Below, one piece after another: positions 10,054 through 19,625 of a stretch of 64,000 nt of DNA (position 1 is the first letter of the stretch; each line of letters begins with the position of its first letter). The DNA is taken from positions 310,001-374,000 of the forward strand of contig NC_088962.1 of NCBI RefSeq assembly GCF_010111755.1, written 5' to 3'. This DNA comes from Nakaseomyces glabratus. Lineage: Eukaryota; Ascomycota; Saccharomycetes; Saccharomycetales; Saccharomycetaceae. A program made the position numbers and the translations under genes. The notes beneath the pieces are model-generated. The model did no database searches, was not told where the DNA came from, and saw only the letters and a list, made by a program, of their open reading frames with translations.

Positions 10054-12783
10054 ATGTCCAAGTCTCACAGGAGGAAAAACAGCCAGTTATTTCTACAAAA
10101 CAAGAACTCTAGCAACTCTGTGCTACCTCAACAGCCAGCAAGTAATCAGTCTTCAGATGAAGTGGTTCGCTCAGGATCTGTGCAACCATTCTTCGATTTA
10201 GAAAGAGAGGTTGATTTATTTGGCTTTGAAGATGTTAGTGCTAGTGAATTGAATCATCCAATTCGCAATAATGGCAGCAACAGATTGAGTGAAGATTTCG
10301 AACCTTTGTCTCAGTGGAGCAATTGGTACTTAAATGGTAAATATAATTATAAGAGAAGGCCGTACTTTCTATTGGTAATTGGCGTGATAATGCTTCTGAC
10401 AATGGGTACTTTGCTCTCGTATATATATTGGCATGGTCCAACAGCGACAGAAAGACAGGATCCTAGCGACTTTATACCAGATTTGGATGATCCTGGTTCA
10501 AGACGAAATATCTTTACCATAGAAGAAATATTGCATGGAGAATTTTCTATTAAGGAGGAAACCTTCCACTTTATTGATCCACCAGAATGGCTGAAAAGTC
10601 ATGACCAAGATCCTGGCCTGTATTTTACAGTTGAGCAAAAGACAGGCCAAATGGAGTTCATAGCCAGGCAGCTTTTTGACAGGACTTTTGAACAAAAGAT
10701 TGGGAAGGTAACATTTGAATTTGAAGGCAAGAGATACACAACTAGTTCTATTCAGATAAATTATCCCTTAACTAAGGCCATAATAGCTACAAACATGGAA
10801 AAACAATATCGACATTCTTCGAAGGCTTATTATTGGCTTTTGGATATCCATTCAGGCAAATATACTCCAATAAGACCCAAGGAAATTAAGGATAGGTTGG
10901 TTTATTTAAACTACGCCCATTTCTCTCCACATTACAACTACATTGACTTCAATTATAACAACGATCTTTATTTTTTTGGTGTCGAAAGTCCATCTACAGT
11001 TTATAGAATCACTAATGATGGCTCAAACATAATTCTTAATGGAATCACAGATTGGGTGTACGAGGAGGAAGTATTGTCTACTGATCGTTCTGTTTGGTGG
11101 GCACCAGATGATTCAAGATTTATCTTTACCAAACTTAATGATGTTAATGTATCAACATATGAAATTGATAAATATGCGTTAAAGAAGGAAAATAAAGACA
11201 AAAATTACGTCGAATATCCTGTTCCTGGCTCACCCAATCCTACCATTGAACTTTATCAGTTTGATATTTCAGCTGGTGTATTATACACTGTAACGACAGA
11301 TTTGGAATTGGATCAGCCAATCCTTTACTATGCAAAGTTTGTTAGTCCAACACAATTTTTATACAAGGTTACTGATAGAACATCACGCTACTTAAAGGTC
11401 AAGGTATATGAACTTGATCAAAACAAGGTTCACCTGCTAAATGCAATGGACACAGCGGCATTTAATGGATGGGTGGAAAAGAGTAAAAATGTATTTAGTA
11501 TTCCTCCCAACAAAGTTAGCAAAGACTTTGGTTTCTTGGACATTCACCCGGACCGTAATGGATTCAATCATATATTTTATTACCCTTCTATGAAGTCTTC
11601 TGATGTTAAAGCAATCCAACTAACATTTGGTGAATGGGAGGTTTCAGAACTGGTTGGCTTCGAATATGAATCATTGAAGGTTTTTTTTGCGGGCAATAGA
11701 GAGCACCCTATGTCTCAGCATCTTTATGCCATCGACCTGTCAAAGGAAAACAAACACGAATCTTTAGAATTACTCCAGGACCCCAATAAAAAGCTGGATT
11801 ATTATTCATTTGAAATCTCAAAAAGTGGAAGATTTGCCAAAGCCAGATATTTGGGACCTAAACCATTAAAGGTTAAAGCAGGCTCCTTACTGGAAGTATT
11901 GGATGTAGATTCTGCTGAGAACAATAACAACAATGTACTTTCTCTATCCGATGACTCAAACTTTAACGAATCGTTGAGGACATATGACTTACCAAAAACA
12001 AGCTACAGCTCAATTTTACTAAATGATGGGACTGAAATAAACATTGTAGAAATTAAGCCCTCCTATATTGATCCTGAAAGAAAATACCCTATTTTGGTCA
12101 GTGTATATGGTGGTCCAGGTTCCAAAACATACACAACAAAATCATCTGTATTTTTTGAACAAGCTGTAGCACAAGGTCTTGATACAATTGTGTTACAGAT
12201 TGAACCAAGAGGTACAGGTGGCAAAGGATGGGAGTTCAAGTCTTGGGCAAGGAAAAATATTGGCCATTGGGAACCTAAAGATATTATCGAAACAACCAAA
12301 AAATATATCGAATTAAATTCACCACATATAGACACGGATAAAGTGGCCATATGGGGCTGGTCCTATGGTGGATATACAACTCTTAAAACAATAGAACAAG
12401 ATTCTGCAGACACATTTAAATATGGAATTGCTGTTGCACCAGTTACTGACTGGCTATCGTATGATTCCATATATACAGAAAGATATATGGGCTTACCAGA
12501 TTTGAATGAAGAAGGATATGAAAATGCCAAAATAAAAAATATCTCGGCGTTCGAAAAATTAACCCGATTATTTGTGATACATGGTACAGCCGATGACAAT
12601 GTACATATTGAAAATACCTTCTCCTTTGTGGATAAGCTAAACGAGCATAGTCTGTCAAATTATGATATGCACATCTTTCCTGGATCTGACCACTCGATTA
12701 GCCACCATAACGGATCAAGGGTCCTATTCAGAAAACTATACAATTGGATAAAGCTAGCCTTTCATCCTCGGGCGTTCCAATGA
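10054..12783 (+). CDS. STE13: Dipeptidyl aminopeptidase A (Golgi Ste13)
   Basis: Ste13 is a type II membrane protease of the trans-Golgi that removes X-Ala dipeptides from alpha-factor precursor. The start is the ATG at 10054 (MSKSHRRKNS), which aligns with the S. cerevisiae N-terminus; the frame extends upstream only through a GTG at 10021. The product has 909 residues (S. cerevisiae 931). Seen in order: a cytoplasmic tail with FGFED at 56-60, matching the FxFxD Golgi retrieval motif; a membrane segment at about 104-126; a beta-propeller region; and an alpha/beta-hydrolase domain with Ser770 in GWSYGG, Asp847 in GTADDNVH and His880 in DHS. The 77- and 33-residue spacings fit the S9B family. 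Synteny with RFC1 separates it from the vacuolar paralogue DAP2. Confidence 0.95.
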   Translation: MSKSHRRKNSQLFLQNKNSSNSVLPQQPASNQSSDEVVRSGSVQPFFDLEREVDLFGFEDVSASELNHPIRNNGSNRLSEDFEPLSQWSNWYLNGKYNYKRRPYFLLVIGVIMLLTMGTLLSYIYWHGPTATERQDPSDFIPDLDDPGSRRNIFTIEEILHGEFSIKEETFHFIDPPEWLKSHDQDPGLYFTVEQKTGQMEFIARQLFDRTFEQKIGKVTFEFEGKRYTTSSIQINYPLTKAIIATNMEKQYRHSSKAYYWLLDIHSGKYTPIRPKEIKDRLVYLNYAHFSPHYNYIDFNYNNDLYFFGVESPSTVYRITNDGSNIILNGITDWVYEEEVLSTDRSVWWAPDDSRFIFTKLNDVNVSTYEIDKYALKKENKDKNYVEYPVPGSPNPTIELYQFDISAGVLYTVTTDLELDQPILYYAKFVSPTQFLYKVTDRTSRYLKVKVYELDQNKVHLLNAMDTAAFNGWVEKSKNVFSIPPNKVSKDFGFLDIHPDRNGFNHIFYYPSMKSSDVKAIQLTFGEWEVSELVGFEYESLKVFFAGNREHPMSQHLYAIDLSKENKHESLELLQDPNKKLDYYSFEISKSGRFAKARYLGPKPLKVKAGSLLEVLDVDSAENNNNNVLSLSDDSNFNESLRTYDLPKTSYSSILLNDGTEINIVEIKPSYIDPERKYPILVSVYGGPGSKTYTTKSSVFFEQAVAQGLDTIVLQIEPRGTGGKGWEFKSWARKNIGHWEPKDIIETTKKYIELNSPHIDTDKVAIWGWSYGGYTTLKTIEQDSADTFKYGIAVAPVTDWLSYDSIYTERYMGLPDLNEEGYENAKIKNISAFEKLTRLFVIHGTADDNVHIENTFSFVDKLNEHSLSNYDMHIFPGSDHSISHHNGSRVLFRKLYNWIKLAFHPRAFQ

Positions 12784-12841
12784 ACATTATAAAATTGCAT
12801 ACTATGAAGACTTTTGTACTTATACTAATAATAGCTAAATA

Positions 12842-15406
12842 CTAAACCTTTTGCTTCTTCTTTTTGGCTGCTCCTTTGGCAGGAGCTGCTCTTTTCTTGG
12901 GTCTAGCCTTTTGTTTAATTAATTTGTCTTTTTTGAGATCATTATCGTCTTGAGTATCCTCCTCAGCAGCGGGTACTGCATCATCGGCGTCGACAACGTC
13001 TTCGAAATCTGGTGTCTCCCTGGAACCTCCCGAAACAGGAACGGAAGATCCAGTCCTATAGATTGCCACAGGATGTGTCATACCATTATACTTTCTTGTA
13101 AATGCACTTTTGACAGCTGTTGGTATCTTCTTTATGATGGCGTCAGTATTGTCAGGTCCTACCATGAATTCCATTATGATATCCCAATCTTCCTTAGTTA
13201 AGTAATAATCGTCTAACAATTGGATAACGTCACTTATGGCATCAGAGCCCCGCTTGACAAGTGGGTTCAATAACCTTTTCTTCAGTAGTGGCATATACTC
13301 CATCCTAAATCCAAACTTATTTGCTGATGTGCTCAGGCGGGTATGATATTGAAGTTCTTGTAGTAATCTGTAATATTTACCCATCTTTGAGTTTTGACCC
13401 AGCCATGTTGTGAAGTTAATTCTACCAGCCATTTGCCCGGCAACCTTTGATGCTGGACGTACTGATGAAAGAACTGCATGAAGAGGTAACAATCCCCAGA
13501 GTTGTTCACTGCTCCTAATTTTCCTTTCAACAAGATCACCCTGTGAAATGCTCTCCGCAGCATCTGCCACAGCCTGTAGATGACTTTGACCTGGCTTCAA
13601 GACAGATGGTCTGGTGTGAATGTAATTTTCCTGTATCATCAATGGCGCAAAATCAAAATCATCAAAATATAACATAATTTTATCATTTAAAGAAAATCTC
13701 TGTGATCCTAGTTCGGTATAAATACTACCATCAAGGAGTCTATGAGCAATATCAAAAGGTTTCAAAGCAATATTCTTTTCCCAGGCAGCTGAGATCTCTG
13801 AGATATTTTCATGATTTATTGTCTTTGATGTCTTTGAGACTGTTGAAAGAAGATTGATAATTTGTCTAATATCACCTCTTGTAGCTTGTACAAGCTTGTC
13901 AATAACGTTTGGATCCAGTTTAAATTTCTCTCTCACTGCGATAGTCATCAATCTTGCCTTTATGCTATTGGCATCAGGTCTACGGAACTGAATATCTAGA
14001 CAAACTCGATCAAATGGTCTCATTTTTGGTAGAGTCCTCTCGTTACATATCAGGATTAGTGGGGTAGATGTTTTCCTACAAAATTGTGCCAATTGGCCAA
14101 CACCACCTCTATCACCACCACTCATACCGTCTACTTCATCCATAACTATGACGAATTTCGTTCCATTTGAATTGGCAGTCTTATCATTCTGTAACAGACC
14201 AACAATGGAGAAATTATCTAGAGCATTCTTGACCCCACCATTTAACAGACTTTTAGAACGAACATCTGATGCATTCTGTTCTAAAACATCATATCCTAAC
14301 TCCTTGGCAACCAAATGAGCTGCTGTAGTTTTACCTATACCAGGAGGCCCATATAGCATAGCTGCTCTATATATACCAGTTCCATCACGACCCGGGGTTT
14401 TAAAACCATTAGATTTGTTCGCCTCCCAGTTACTCAGCCATGTTTTCAGTTTGTTAACGCTGGTTTTATTCCCACACACTTGTTGTAGACTAGTAGGAGC
14501 ATATTTTACCGTCCAAAGTTTATCCTGCTCCCTGACTGGCTCCCTTGTCGTGGTGATACTATTAGGATTTTGCTTTTTCAATTTCGCCATCTCACGCTCT
14601 CTCGCCATTTTTTTCTGCTTCTCCTCTCTATCCATTTCCTCAGCTTGTCTAATAGCTTCACGCTCTTGCTCTTCAAGTTTTTGTTTAGCCTTCTCTGCAG
14701 CATCTCCAGAACCACCATCTGCTGGCATACCTGCGATCAACTGCTTGAATCCTTCTTCGTCAATAGCCTTGATTCCAAGGTCCTTGATCTTTTCAAGTTT
14801 CTTTGGACCTGCTTCATCCCCAAGTACCACAACGGATGTCTTCTTAGAAATTGATTTGGTGACACGGGCACCATACCGTTTCGCTAGATTCTCAGCCGCT
14901 CCTCTCTCAATACTAGGAAGTGTACCTGTGAATACAATCGTAAGTCCTAGTAGACAATTATCTTGGCCTTCCGGTATATCCACATCCATGGCCATCCCGC
15001 TGTCATTCGATTGCTGCTTGGATTGTCTAAAGTCAAAAGTTGCATTTTCCTTAACATGTACAGTATTCAAGTCTAAACTGGGTATACTATCAAGTACATC
15101 TTGAGCTGTAACTGGTTTATTGGACTTTGGAGTTGCTGGTTTCGCTATAGGTTTAGCTTCTTCCTTCGCGACAATAGCTTTCTTCTCTACTACTGGGGGT
15201 GATGTAGGCAATTGTTTCTTCTCTATAACTGGAATTTCTTTCTTAGTTTCAGCGGGCTTAGTTTCTTGCTCCTCTGGTTCATCGACAATGGCTCCCAAAA
15301 TGTCATCATCGTCATCATCCAGATCGATAACTTCGGGTTTCTTCACCACTTTACGCTTCGGCGTGGCTCCCTTCTGCTTGCCAAAGAAATCAGTAATATT
15401 TACCAT
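12842..15406 (-). CDS. RFC1: Replication factor C large subunit Rfc1
   Basis: Rfc1 is the large subunit of the clamp loader that places PCNA on primed DNA. The start is the ATG at 15404-15406 (MVNITDFFG), matching S. cerevisiae; an upstream TTG in frame is not used. The 854-residue product has an acidic/basic N-terminal linker, a BRCT domain at about 146-226 (GLTIVFTGTLPSIERG), and an AAA+ domain with Walker A GPPGIGKT at about 351-358 and Walker B VIMDEVD. The RFC box region, the collar and a Lys-rich C-terminal tail (KKKKQKV) with nuclear-localisation character follow. Length is close to the S. cerevisiae 861. It is convergent with STE13 and divergent from RUD3, as in S. cerevisiae. Confidence 0.97.
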   Translation of the reverse strand: MVNITDFFGKQKGATPKRKVVKKPEVIDLDDDDDDILGAIVDEPEEQETKPAETKKEIPVIEKKQLPTSPPVVEKKAIVAKEEAKPIAKPATPKSNKPVTAQDVLDSIPSLDLNTVHVKENATFDFRQSKQQSNDSGMAMDVDIPEGQDNCLLGLTIVFTGTLPSIERGAAENLAKRYGARVTKSISKKTSVVVLGDEAGPKKLEKIKDLGIKAIDEEGFKQLIAGMPADGGSGDAAEKAKQKLEEQEREAIRQAEEMDREEKQKKMAREREMAKLKKQNPNSITTTREPVREQDKLWTVKYAPTSLQQVCGNKTSVNKLKTWLSNWEANKSNGFKTPGRDGTGIYRAAMLYGPPGIGKTTAAHLVAKELGYDVLEQNASDVRSKSLLNGGVKNALDNFSIVGLLQNDKTANSNGTKFVIVMDEVDGMSGGDRGGVGQLAQFCRKTSTPLILICNERTLPKMRPFDRVCLDIQFRRPDANSIKARLMTIAVREKFKLDPNVIDKLVQATRGDIRQIINLLSTVSKTSKTINHENISEISAAWEKNIALKPFDIAHRLLDGSIYTELGSQRFSLNDKIMLYFDDFDFAPLMIQENYIHTRPSVLKPGQSHLQAVADAAESISQGDLVERKIRSSEQLWGLLPLHAVLSSVRPASKVAGQMAGRINFTTWLGQNSKMGKYYRLLQELQYHTRLSTSANKFGFRMEYMPLLKKRLLNPLVKRGSDAISDVIQLLDDYYLTKEDWDIIMEFMVGPDNTDAIIKKIPTAVKSAFTRKYNGMTHPVAIYRTGSSVPVSGGSRETPDFEDVVDADDAVPAAEEDTQDDNDLKKDKLIKQKARPKKRAAPAKGAAKKKKQKV

Positions 15407-15680
15407 CCCTACCAATTGCTACAATTCTCTATTAGCCCAATTAACCAGTATGAACTCAACTCATTACACGTAAGTACTTTACTCACACATTTATTACTGA
15501 TCAATTTATCCTGATCGTTTGCCAATTTCAGAATTTTTCACTTTTCGGTAGAGGAAGAGCGATGAGGTCGATTCGAGAGCCTTTAAAAGGACCAACATAT
15601 CAAAAACAAATACGCGAACAGTTTCAAGACTACGAAGGACTACGAGAGCTCACTCAAGACTACTCGATACATTATTAGTA
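15407..15680. promoter_or_regulatory. Divergent promoter RFC1-RUD3 with PAC element
   Basis: This 274-base promoter carries a perfect PAC core GCGATGAG at 15559-15566, reading toward RUD3. No canonical MluI cell-cycle box (ACGCGT) is present, only ACGCGAA near 15610. S. cerevisiae RFC1 belongs to the replication gene group that is usually MCB-controlled. Confidence 0.5.
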
Positions 15681-17060
15681 ATGGCTAAGAAGAAGAATAA
15701 TAAGAAGAAAGCTGCTCCTGCTGCAGCTCCTGTCGCTGAGCAGCCAGCCGAGGTAAGTGAGAAAGAAGTAGAGGTCGAAGTGCCATTGGAGAGATTAGAT
15801 GGTGCACAGGACTCAGAAGATGATTCCAGATTAGAGGCGGATAAGCATGAACAAAACTCAGAGGAGGTTGGCTCTGATAAAGTAGACAATGAAGTAGAAG
15901 AAACGAGGAATGACGGTGCGGAGAATTCAAATACCGGCAATACTGACGAAAATATACGAGAGGAACTCGAGAGAGTGAAAACAGAGAGAGATCAAGTTGA
16001 GTCGCAATATCAAACTTTGCTGAGCCGTCTTTCATCTATGAAGACAATTTTTAGCAAAATGAAGGAATCCGAGGCTGAATTGGAAGTAGTTAAGGAACAA
16101 CTTCAAGAATACGAGAACCAAAATCTGAACCTTAAGAATAAGGTAAGTTTGTTAACCAAGGAAAAGAAGGAGCTTGAAGAAACTGCCACAACATTAAATA
16201 AAGAGTTAGAATCGCTGGAGAGTGAACAGGAATCAAATGACGACAAGTTGAAGGAAAGTCAAACGAGAATAAAAGAACTGGAACATCAATTGGAAGCTAA
16301 GTCTGAAATATCGAAATCTGAATCTGGTAGACTAAAGAAGGAGAATGAACAACTGAATTCCCAAGTTCAAGAACTGCTGGTGGTAATAGATAATAATAAA
16401 CAGGATCTCTCAGCTTCAAAAGAGGAAATTGAAGACTTGAAGCAAAATGTAGAAAACCTTGAAAATGAAAAGGTGAAATTACAAAATGCCTTTAACGATA
16501 TGGAATTACAATTGGATGCCGTTGAGAAAGCAAATAAAGAACAACTCGACGAGAAAAATCTTGAAATTAACGCTTTGCGTACACAACTTGACCAAGCTAT
16601 AGAAGCCAAGAACGCTGAGATTTCCAAGATGGAAGAACTAGAGAAAAAACTAGCAGCAATGAAGCAGGATGTAACATTGAAAGAGAAGTTTGAAAAAGAA
16701 TCCAAAGAGCATGCTTCACAAATTGCGAAATTACGACACGAAACAATAGTGTTGAATGAACACTTGACAAAAGCACTTGCTATGCTAAAGCAATCCAGTG
16801 ATTCTGAATCTGTTGATAAAGAGCTAATATCGAACTTGCTAATATCTTTTGTTTCCATCCCAAGAGCTGATCCAAGAAAGTTTGAGGTATTGGAACTACT
16901 ATCCAACTTTTTGAACTGGGATGATGACCAGAAAAGACAAGCTGGTCTAATTTTTACTCCTGGTCAAGATAATAACAATGGCAGTAAAATACCTTCAAGA
17001 ACCGAAAGTTTTGTTGCAATGTGGACAGACTTTCTAGAGAGAGAGAGCGAGAAGAAATAG
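15681..17060 (+). CDS. RUD3: Golgin Rud3 (GRAB-domain coiled-coil tether)
   Basis: Rud3 is a cis-Golgi coiled-coil protein recruited by Arf1-GTP that acts in ER-Golgi transport and Golgi structure. The 459-residue product (S. cerevisiae 484) starts MAKKKNNKKK, followed by an Ala/Glu-rich segment. A long heptad-rich coiled coil runs from about 85 to 370, dominated by Glu, Lys, Leu and Gln. The C-terminal GRAB-type Arf-binding region lies at about 375-430 (LISNLLISFVSIPRADPRKFEVLELLSNFLNW, cited in two parts: ISFVSIPRADPRKF and VLELLSNFLNW). It lacks a classical GRIP domain. Gene order RFC1-RUD3-AIM41 matches YOR217W-YOR216C-YOR215C. Confidence 0.94.
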   Translation: MAKKKNNKKKAAPAAAPVAEQPAEVSEKEVEVEVPLERLDGAQDSEDDSRLEADKHEQNSEEVGSDKVDNEVEETRNDGAENSNTGNTDENIREELERVKTERDQVESQYQTLLSRLSSMKTIFSKMKESEAELEVVKEQLQEYENQNLNLKNKVSLLTKEKKELEETATTLNKELESLESEQESNDDKLKESQTRIKELEHQLEAKSEISKSESGRLKKENEQLNSQVQELLVVIDNNKQDLSASKEEIEDLKQNVENLENEKVKLQNAFNDMELQLDAVEKANKEQLDEKNLEINALRTQLDQAIEAKNAEISKMEELEKKLAAMKQDVTLKEKFEKESKEHASQIAKLRHETIVLNEHLTKALAMLKQSSDSESVDKELISNLLISFVSIPRADPRKFEVLELLSNFLNWDDDQKRQAGLIFTPGQDNNNGSKIPSRTESFVAMWTDFLERESEKK

Positions 17061-17538
17061 TACCTTCAGATAATTAAACAATTCCGATTTATAAAGACAG
17101 ATCCATCATCCGGAACAGGATTCGCAATTATACTGTTTGTGATTTATCAGACACATTCATCATCATGAATAATACACTATTTAACAAAAATTGTATAATG
17201 AAAACAACTATGCCATGATTGGTGCATCTTCACCCTTTGTATATACTCAAACTGTAATGACCACGGCAAGACTTTGACGATTACGTACCGTTAGTGTCAT
17301 GAATAAGATTGCATCAACTGCCTAATTCATGATTACCTTTGTATGAAATTTATCTCATGTGACATCCATGATTACGTCTCTTGCCTCTAGCTCCTTATAT
17401 TTTAAGTAATTTCACTTTAAAAACTGACATCCTTTTAAGGATCAATCATAGTAGCTTAATTATTTTAGACACGAACATATCTTAGCTATTATTTTGTCTA
17501 TGAATAGATAAAATTGACCAGCAATACCAATTAATAAA
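17061..17538. other. Intergenic region RUD3-AIM41
   Basis: This 478-base stretch contains the RUD3 3' end and AIM41 promoter. The short motif CATGATTA/TCATGATTAC recurs at about 17212 and 17328. No ORF or RNA gene seen. Confidence 0.4.
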
Positions 17539-18087
17539 ATGCTCAGATACAGTTATACAATTGCTCCACGTTTACGTTTAGTTAGATACAACAGTACTAT
17601 CTACAATAATGTCATCGGCACTTTGAAGAAAGACCTTAAGGAGGCTATGTCCACTAAAGATGCCTTGAAGAAAACTGCTATCAAGAGCATACTGTCTACA
17701 ATCAAAAACAATGAAATAGATGCCAAGGACAAATCATTATTAGATGAGTATTCCTTGCATGATGCCTTTACAAAGATGGTTGCTCAACGAAATGATTCCA
17801 TCAAGGAATTTATCGCCAACAAGAGAGATGATTTAGCTGAGAAGGATAAACAAGAAATTGAGGTTATAAACAAATATTTGAAGGAGTTGCCTGTCTCTTC
17901 TGCTGAGGATTTGAAAACTAAGGCCACTGAATACTTGAAACAATTACAAGAATCAGAACCAAACTTGCAGTTGAAACAGCTGTTTGGCAAGGTCGATTGG
18001 GATGCTCTAACCAAGGATTGGAAGGCTTCACAAAAGTCAATCAGAACTACCATTGTATCAGAATTTAAAAATATCTTTAAATCCTAG
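17539..18087 (+). CDS. AIM41: Mitochondrial YqeY-like protein Aim41
   Basis: The 182-residue product (S. cerevisiae 185) begins with a basic, Arg-containing mitochondrial presequence (MLRYSYTIAPRLRLVRYNS), then a YqeY/GatB-related helical domain with LKEAMSTKDALKKTAIKSIL, YSLHDAFTKMVAQRNDSI and KYLKELPVS. YqeY proteins resemble the tRNA-binding tail domain of GatB amidotransferases. The yeast protein is mitochondrial and of undefined function; its name comes from altered mitochondrial inheritance. Start at the first ATG, directly before the presequence. Confidence 0.93.
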   Translation: MLRYSYTIAPRLRLVRYNSTIYNNVIGTLKKDLKEAMSTKDALKKTAIKSILSTIKNNEIDAKDKSLLDEYSLHDAFTKMVAQRNDSIKEFIANKRDDLAEKDKQEIEVINKYLKELPVSSAEDLKTKATEYLKQLQESEPNLQLKQLFGKVDWDALTKDWKASQKSIRTTIVSEFKNIFKS

Positions 18088-18300
18088 AATTGAAAGTTCT
18101 GTGATACCAGTGTAATGAACACTCATCTATTTATACCAATCGAAAGCGCTTCACGATCAAGAATACTTAATAAAACCTTCAAATAAATAGTTCGTAATAT
18201 TATTCATGACAAGTTTTTAGCTTTATTGAGCCATCACATAGCTTTCATTTTGCTGTGATTACCCATGTAAATATATTAACCTGGAAGCTAACATGTGAAA

Positions 18301-18327
18301 ATATATTAAAAATATATTAAAAATATT
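18301..18327. repeat. Short AT tandem repeat, 11-base unit
   Basis: The unit ATATATTAAAA occurs twice head to tail, followed by a partial third copy. A related ATATATTAA occurs 30 bases upstream. It is probably simple AT-rich sequence in the AIM41-SAS5 gap. Confidence 0.6.
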
Positions 18328-19337
18328 CAATAAATCAACAATTGATATTTCTTAGCATATTGTCTGCTTGATCTTTGCAAGTACATTGGTATGGATTGAC
18401 TTTCAACATGAGATACATTTCCCAGTAATATTATTCAAGAAAAGTAATACTTTTAGAGATGAAACATTTGCAATGTCTACCTATAGCATCGCTGAGCATT
18501 ACACATGTAAGAATATTTTCCTATTTATAGTTCCAAGCCGAACTTGAGCACTAGTAATACAGCTTGAACTTCTCACACAAACACTGCTAAATCAGGATCA
18601 ACATGGACATACTATTCCAATGCAAAAATGTTACATTTGCAAATATCTCCGACATCACTGTATTTAAAAATTAAACTTATGAACACATTTATTCCGTTTT
18701 ATAGAGACATGGTGCTGGTTTTGAGCTATTCTTCCCAGCGCCTGTGCTATTCATGAAATAATAAAAAATTCCCATTGGTGGAACTGCTTTAAAAAGATAT
18801 CAAAAGACTGGGTTGAGCAAAATAGATTGACAAAGTCAATGTAAGATGGTCTTTATTCACATAATTGACCATATTCTCGAATATGACAGATATTTGCCAG
18901 ATGCTGAGAACAACAAACTGAATCATATACACGATTGTCTTTTTATGAACGTAATATCATTGCTAGTAACTCATATTTTTAAAGAGGAACATACTAAATA
19001 TCCACGAATAAGATGCACATTCCTAGTGGTGCTTACGCTAAATAATACATGTGCCATGAGAGTAGCTGAGTCAAATGGGTGCAAATCCGCTTGAATTCTG
19101 TTAGCAATTTCGATTAGCACCTTAATAGCAATCATACTATCTTAATGATCTAATAATAAATGAGAGTCTAACCTTGGCAACTCATTTACCGTATTTACTC
19201 TTCCATTTCAAATGCGCGATATCCTTGGTTGGCCGCCTAATATATATATTTCAGATTGAAGCATATCATTCTTACAATTTTATTACTTTTATGAAGTTCA
19301 AGAACGCAATGTAGTTTGATATTTATTTTAATATGTA

Positions 19338-19541
19338 ATGACTAAAATACTCTACAATATTCGGATAGCTATCAGTATTGCATGCCCTACGTTCCTCTGT
19401 TGCCTAGTATATAACATTCAAGCAGATCAAAAGGAAAAAGTGACGGGCCGCGAAAGTTTTGATGCGATGAGCTTGCCTTGGACTAAACCAAAGAGGTCGC
19501 ATCTGTTAATAAAGGTTGAAAGTCTACGATATAGTCATTGA
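19338..19541 (+). CDS. Small hypothetical ORF upstream of SAS5, doubtful
   Basis: This ATG ORF of 67 codons ends 84 bases before the SAS5 start. It has an N-terminal hydrophobic stretch (about residues 8-25: IRIAISIACPTFLCCLVY) followed by a basic, polar tail, so it would look like a small single-pass or mitochondrial protein. Against it: it covers the expected SAS5 promoter, and a perfect PAC element lies inside it at 19464-19471. I do not recognise it and think a chance ORF is at least as likely. Confidence 0.22.
   Translation: MTKILYNIRIAISIACPTFLCCLVYNIQADQKEKVTGRESFDAMSLPWTKPKRSHLLIKVESLRYSH
19464..19473 (+). promoter_or_regulatory. PAC element upstream of SAS5
   Basis: GCGATGAGCT, followed by TGCC, reads toward SAS5 about 155 bases upstream of its ATG. 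The extended form GATGAGCTTGCC also occurs upstream of GEP3. PAC is typical of ribosome-biogenesis promoters, so its place at a silencing gene is unexpected. Confidence 0.45.
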
Positions 19542-19625
19542 ATGATCATTATCAAGCCTTTTTTGGTACTAAACTGACAGTGAATTGTATAACAACAATT
19601 GTGGATGGCCTTTTGTACAAAGTCG

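Larger units (their letters stand above)
18088..19625. other. Long intergenic gap AIM41-SAS5 where SPR2 lies in S. cerevisiae
   Basis: This 1.5 kb AT-rich gap is the largest in the window. In S. cerevisiae the sporulation gene SPR2 (YOR214C) lies exactly here between AIM41 and SAS5; no SPR2-like frame is visible. Two short ATG ORFs occur: 18846-19094 (82 codons) and 19338-19541 (67 codons), neither recognised. An 11-base repeat lies at 18301-18327 and a PAC element at 19464-19471. No tRNA B-box or snoRNA box pair was found. Confidence 0.5.

Noticed and set aside
14415..15104. 229-codon ORF antisense to RFC1
   Set aside because: It lies wholly inside RFC1 and has a Ser/Phe/Leu-rich composition typical of the complement of Lys/Glu-rich coding sequence.
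16367..16906. 179-codon Ser/Cys/Phe-rich ORF antisense to RUD3
   Set aside because: It is the mirror of the Glu/Lys-rich coiled coil of RUD3.
18846..19094. 82-codon ORF in the AIM41-SAS5 gap as a possible SPR2 remnant
   Set aside because: I see no similarity to SPR2 or another family, and it is on the strand and length expected by chance; no support for calling it a pseudogene.
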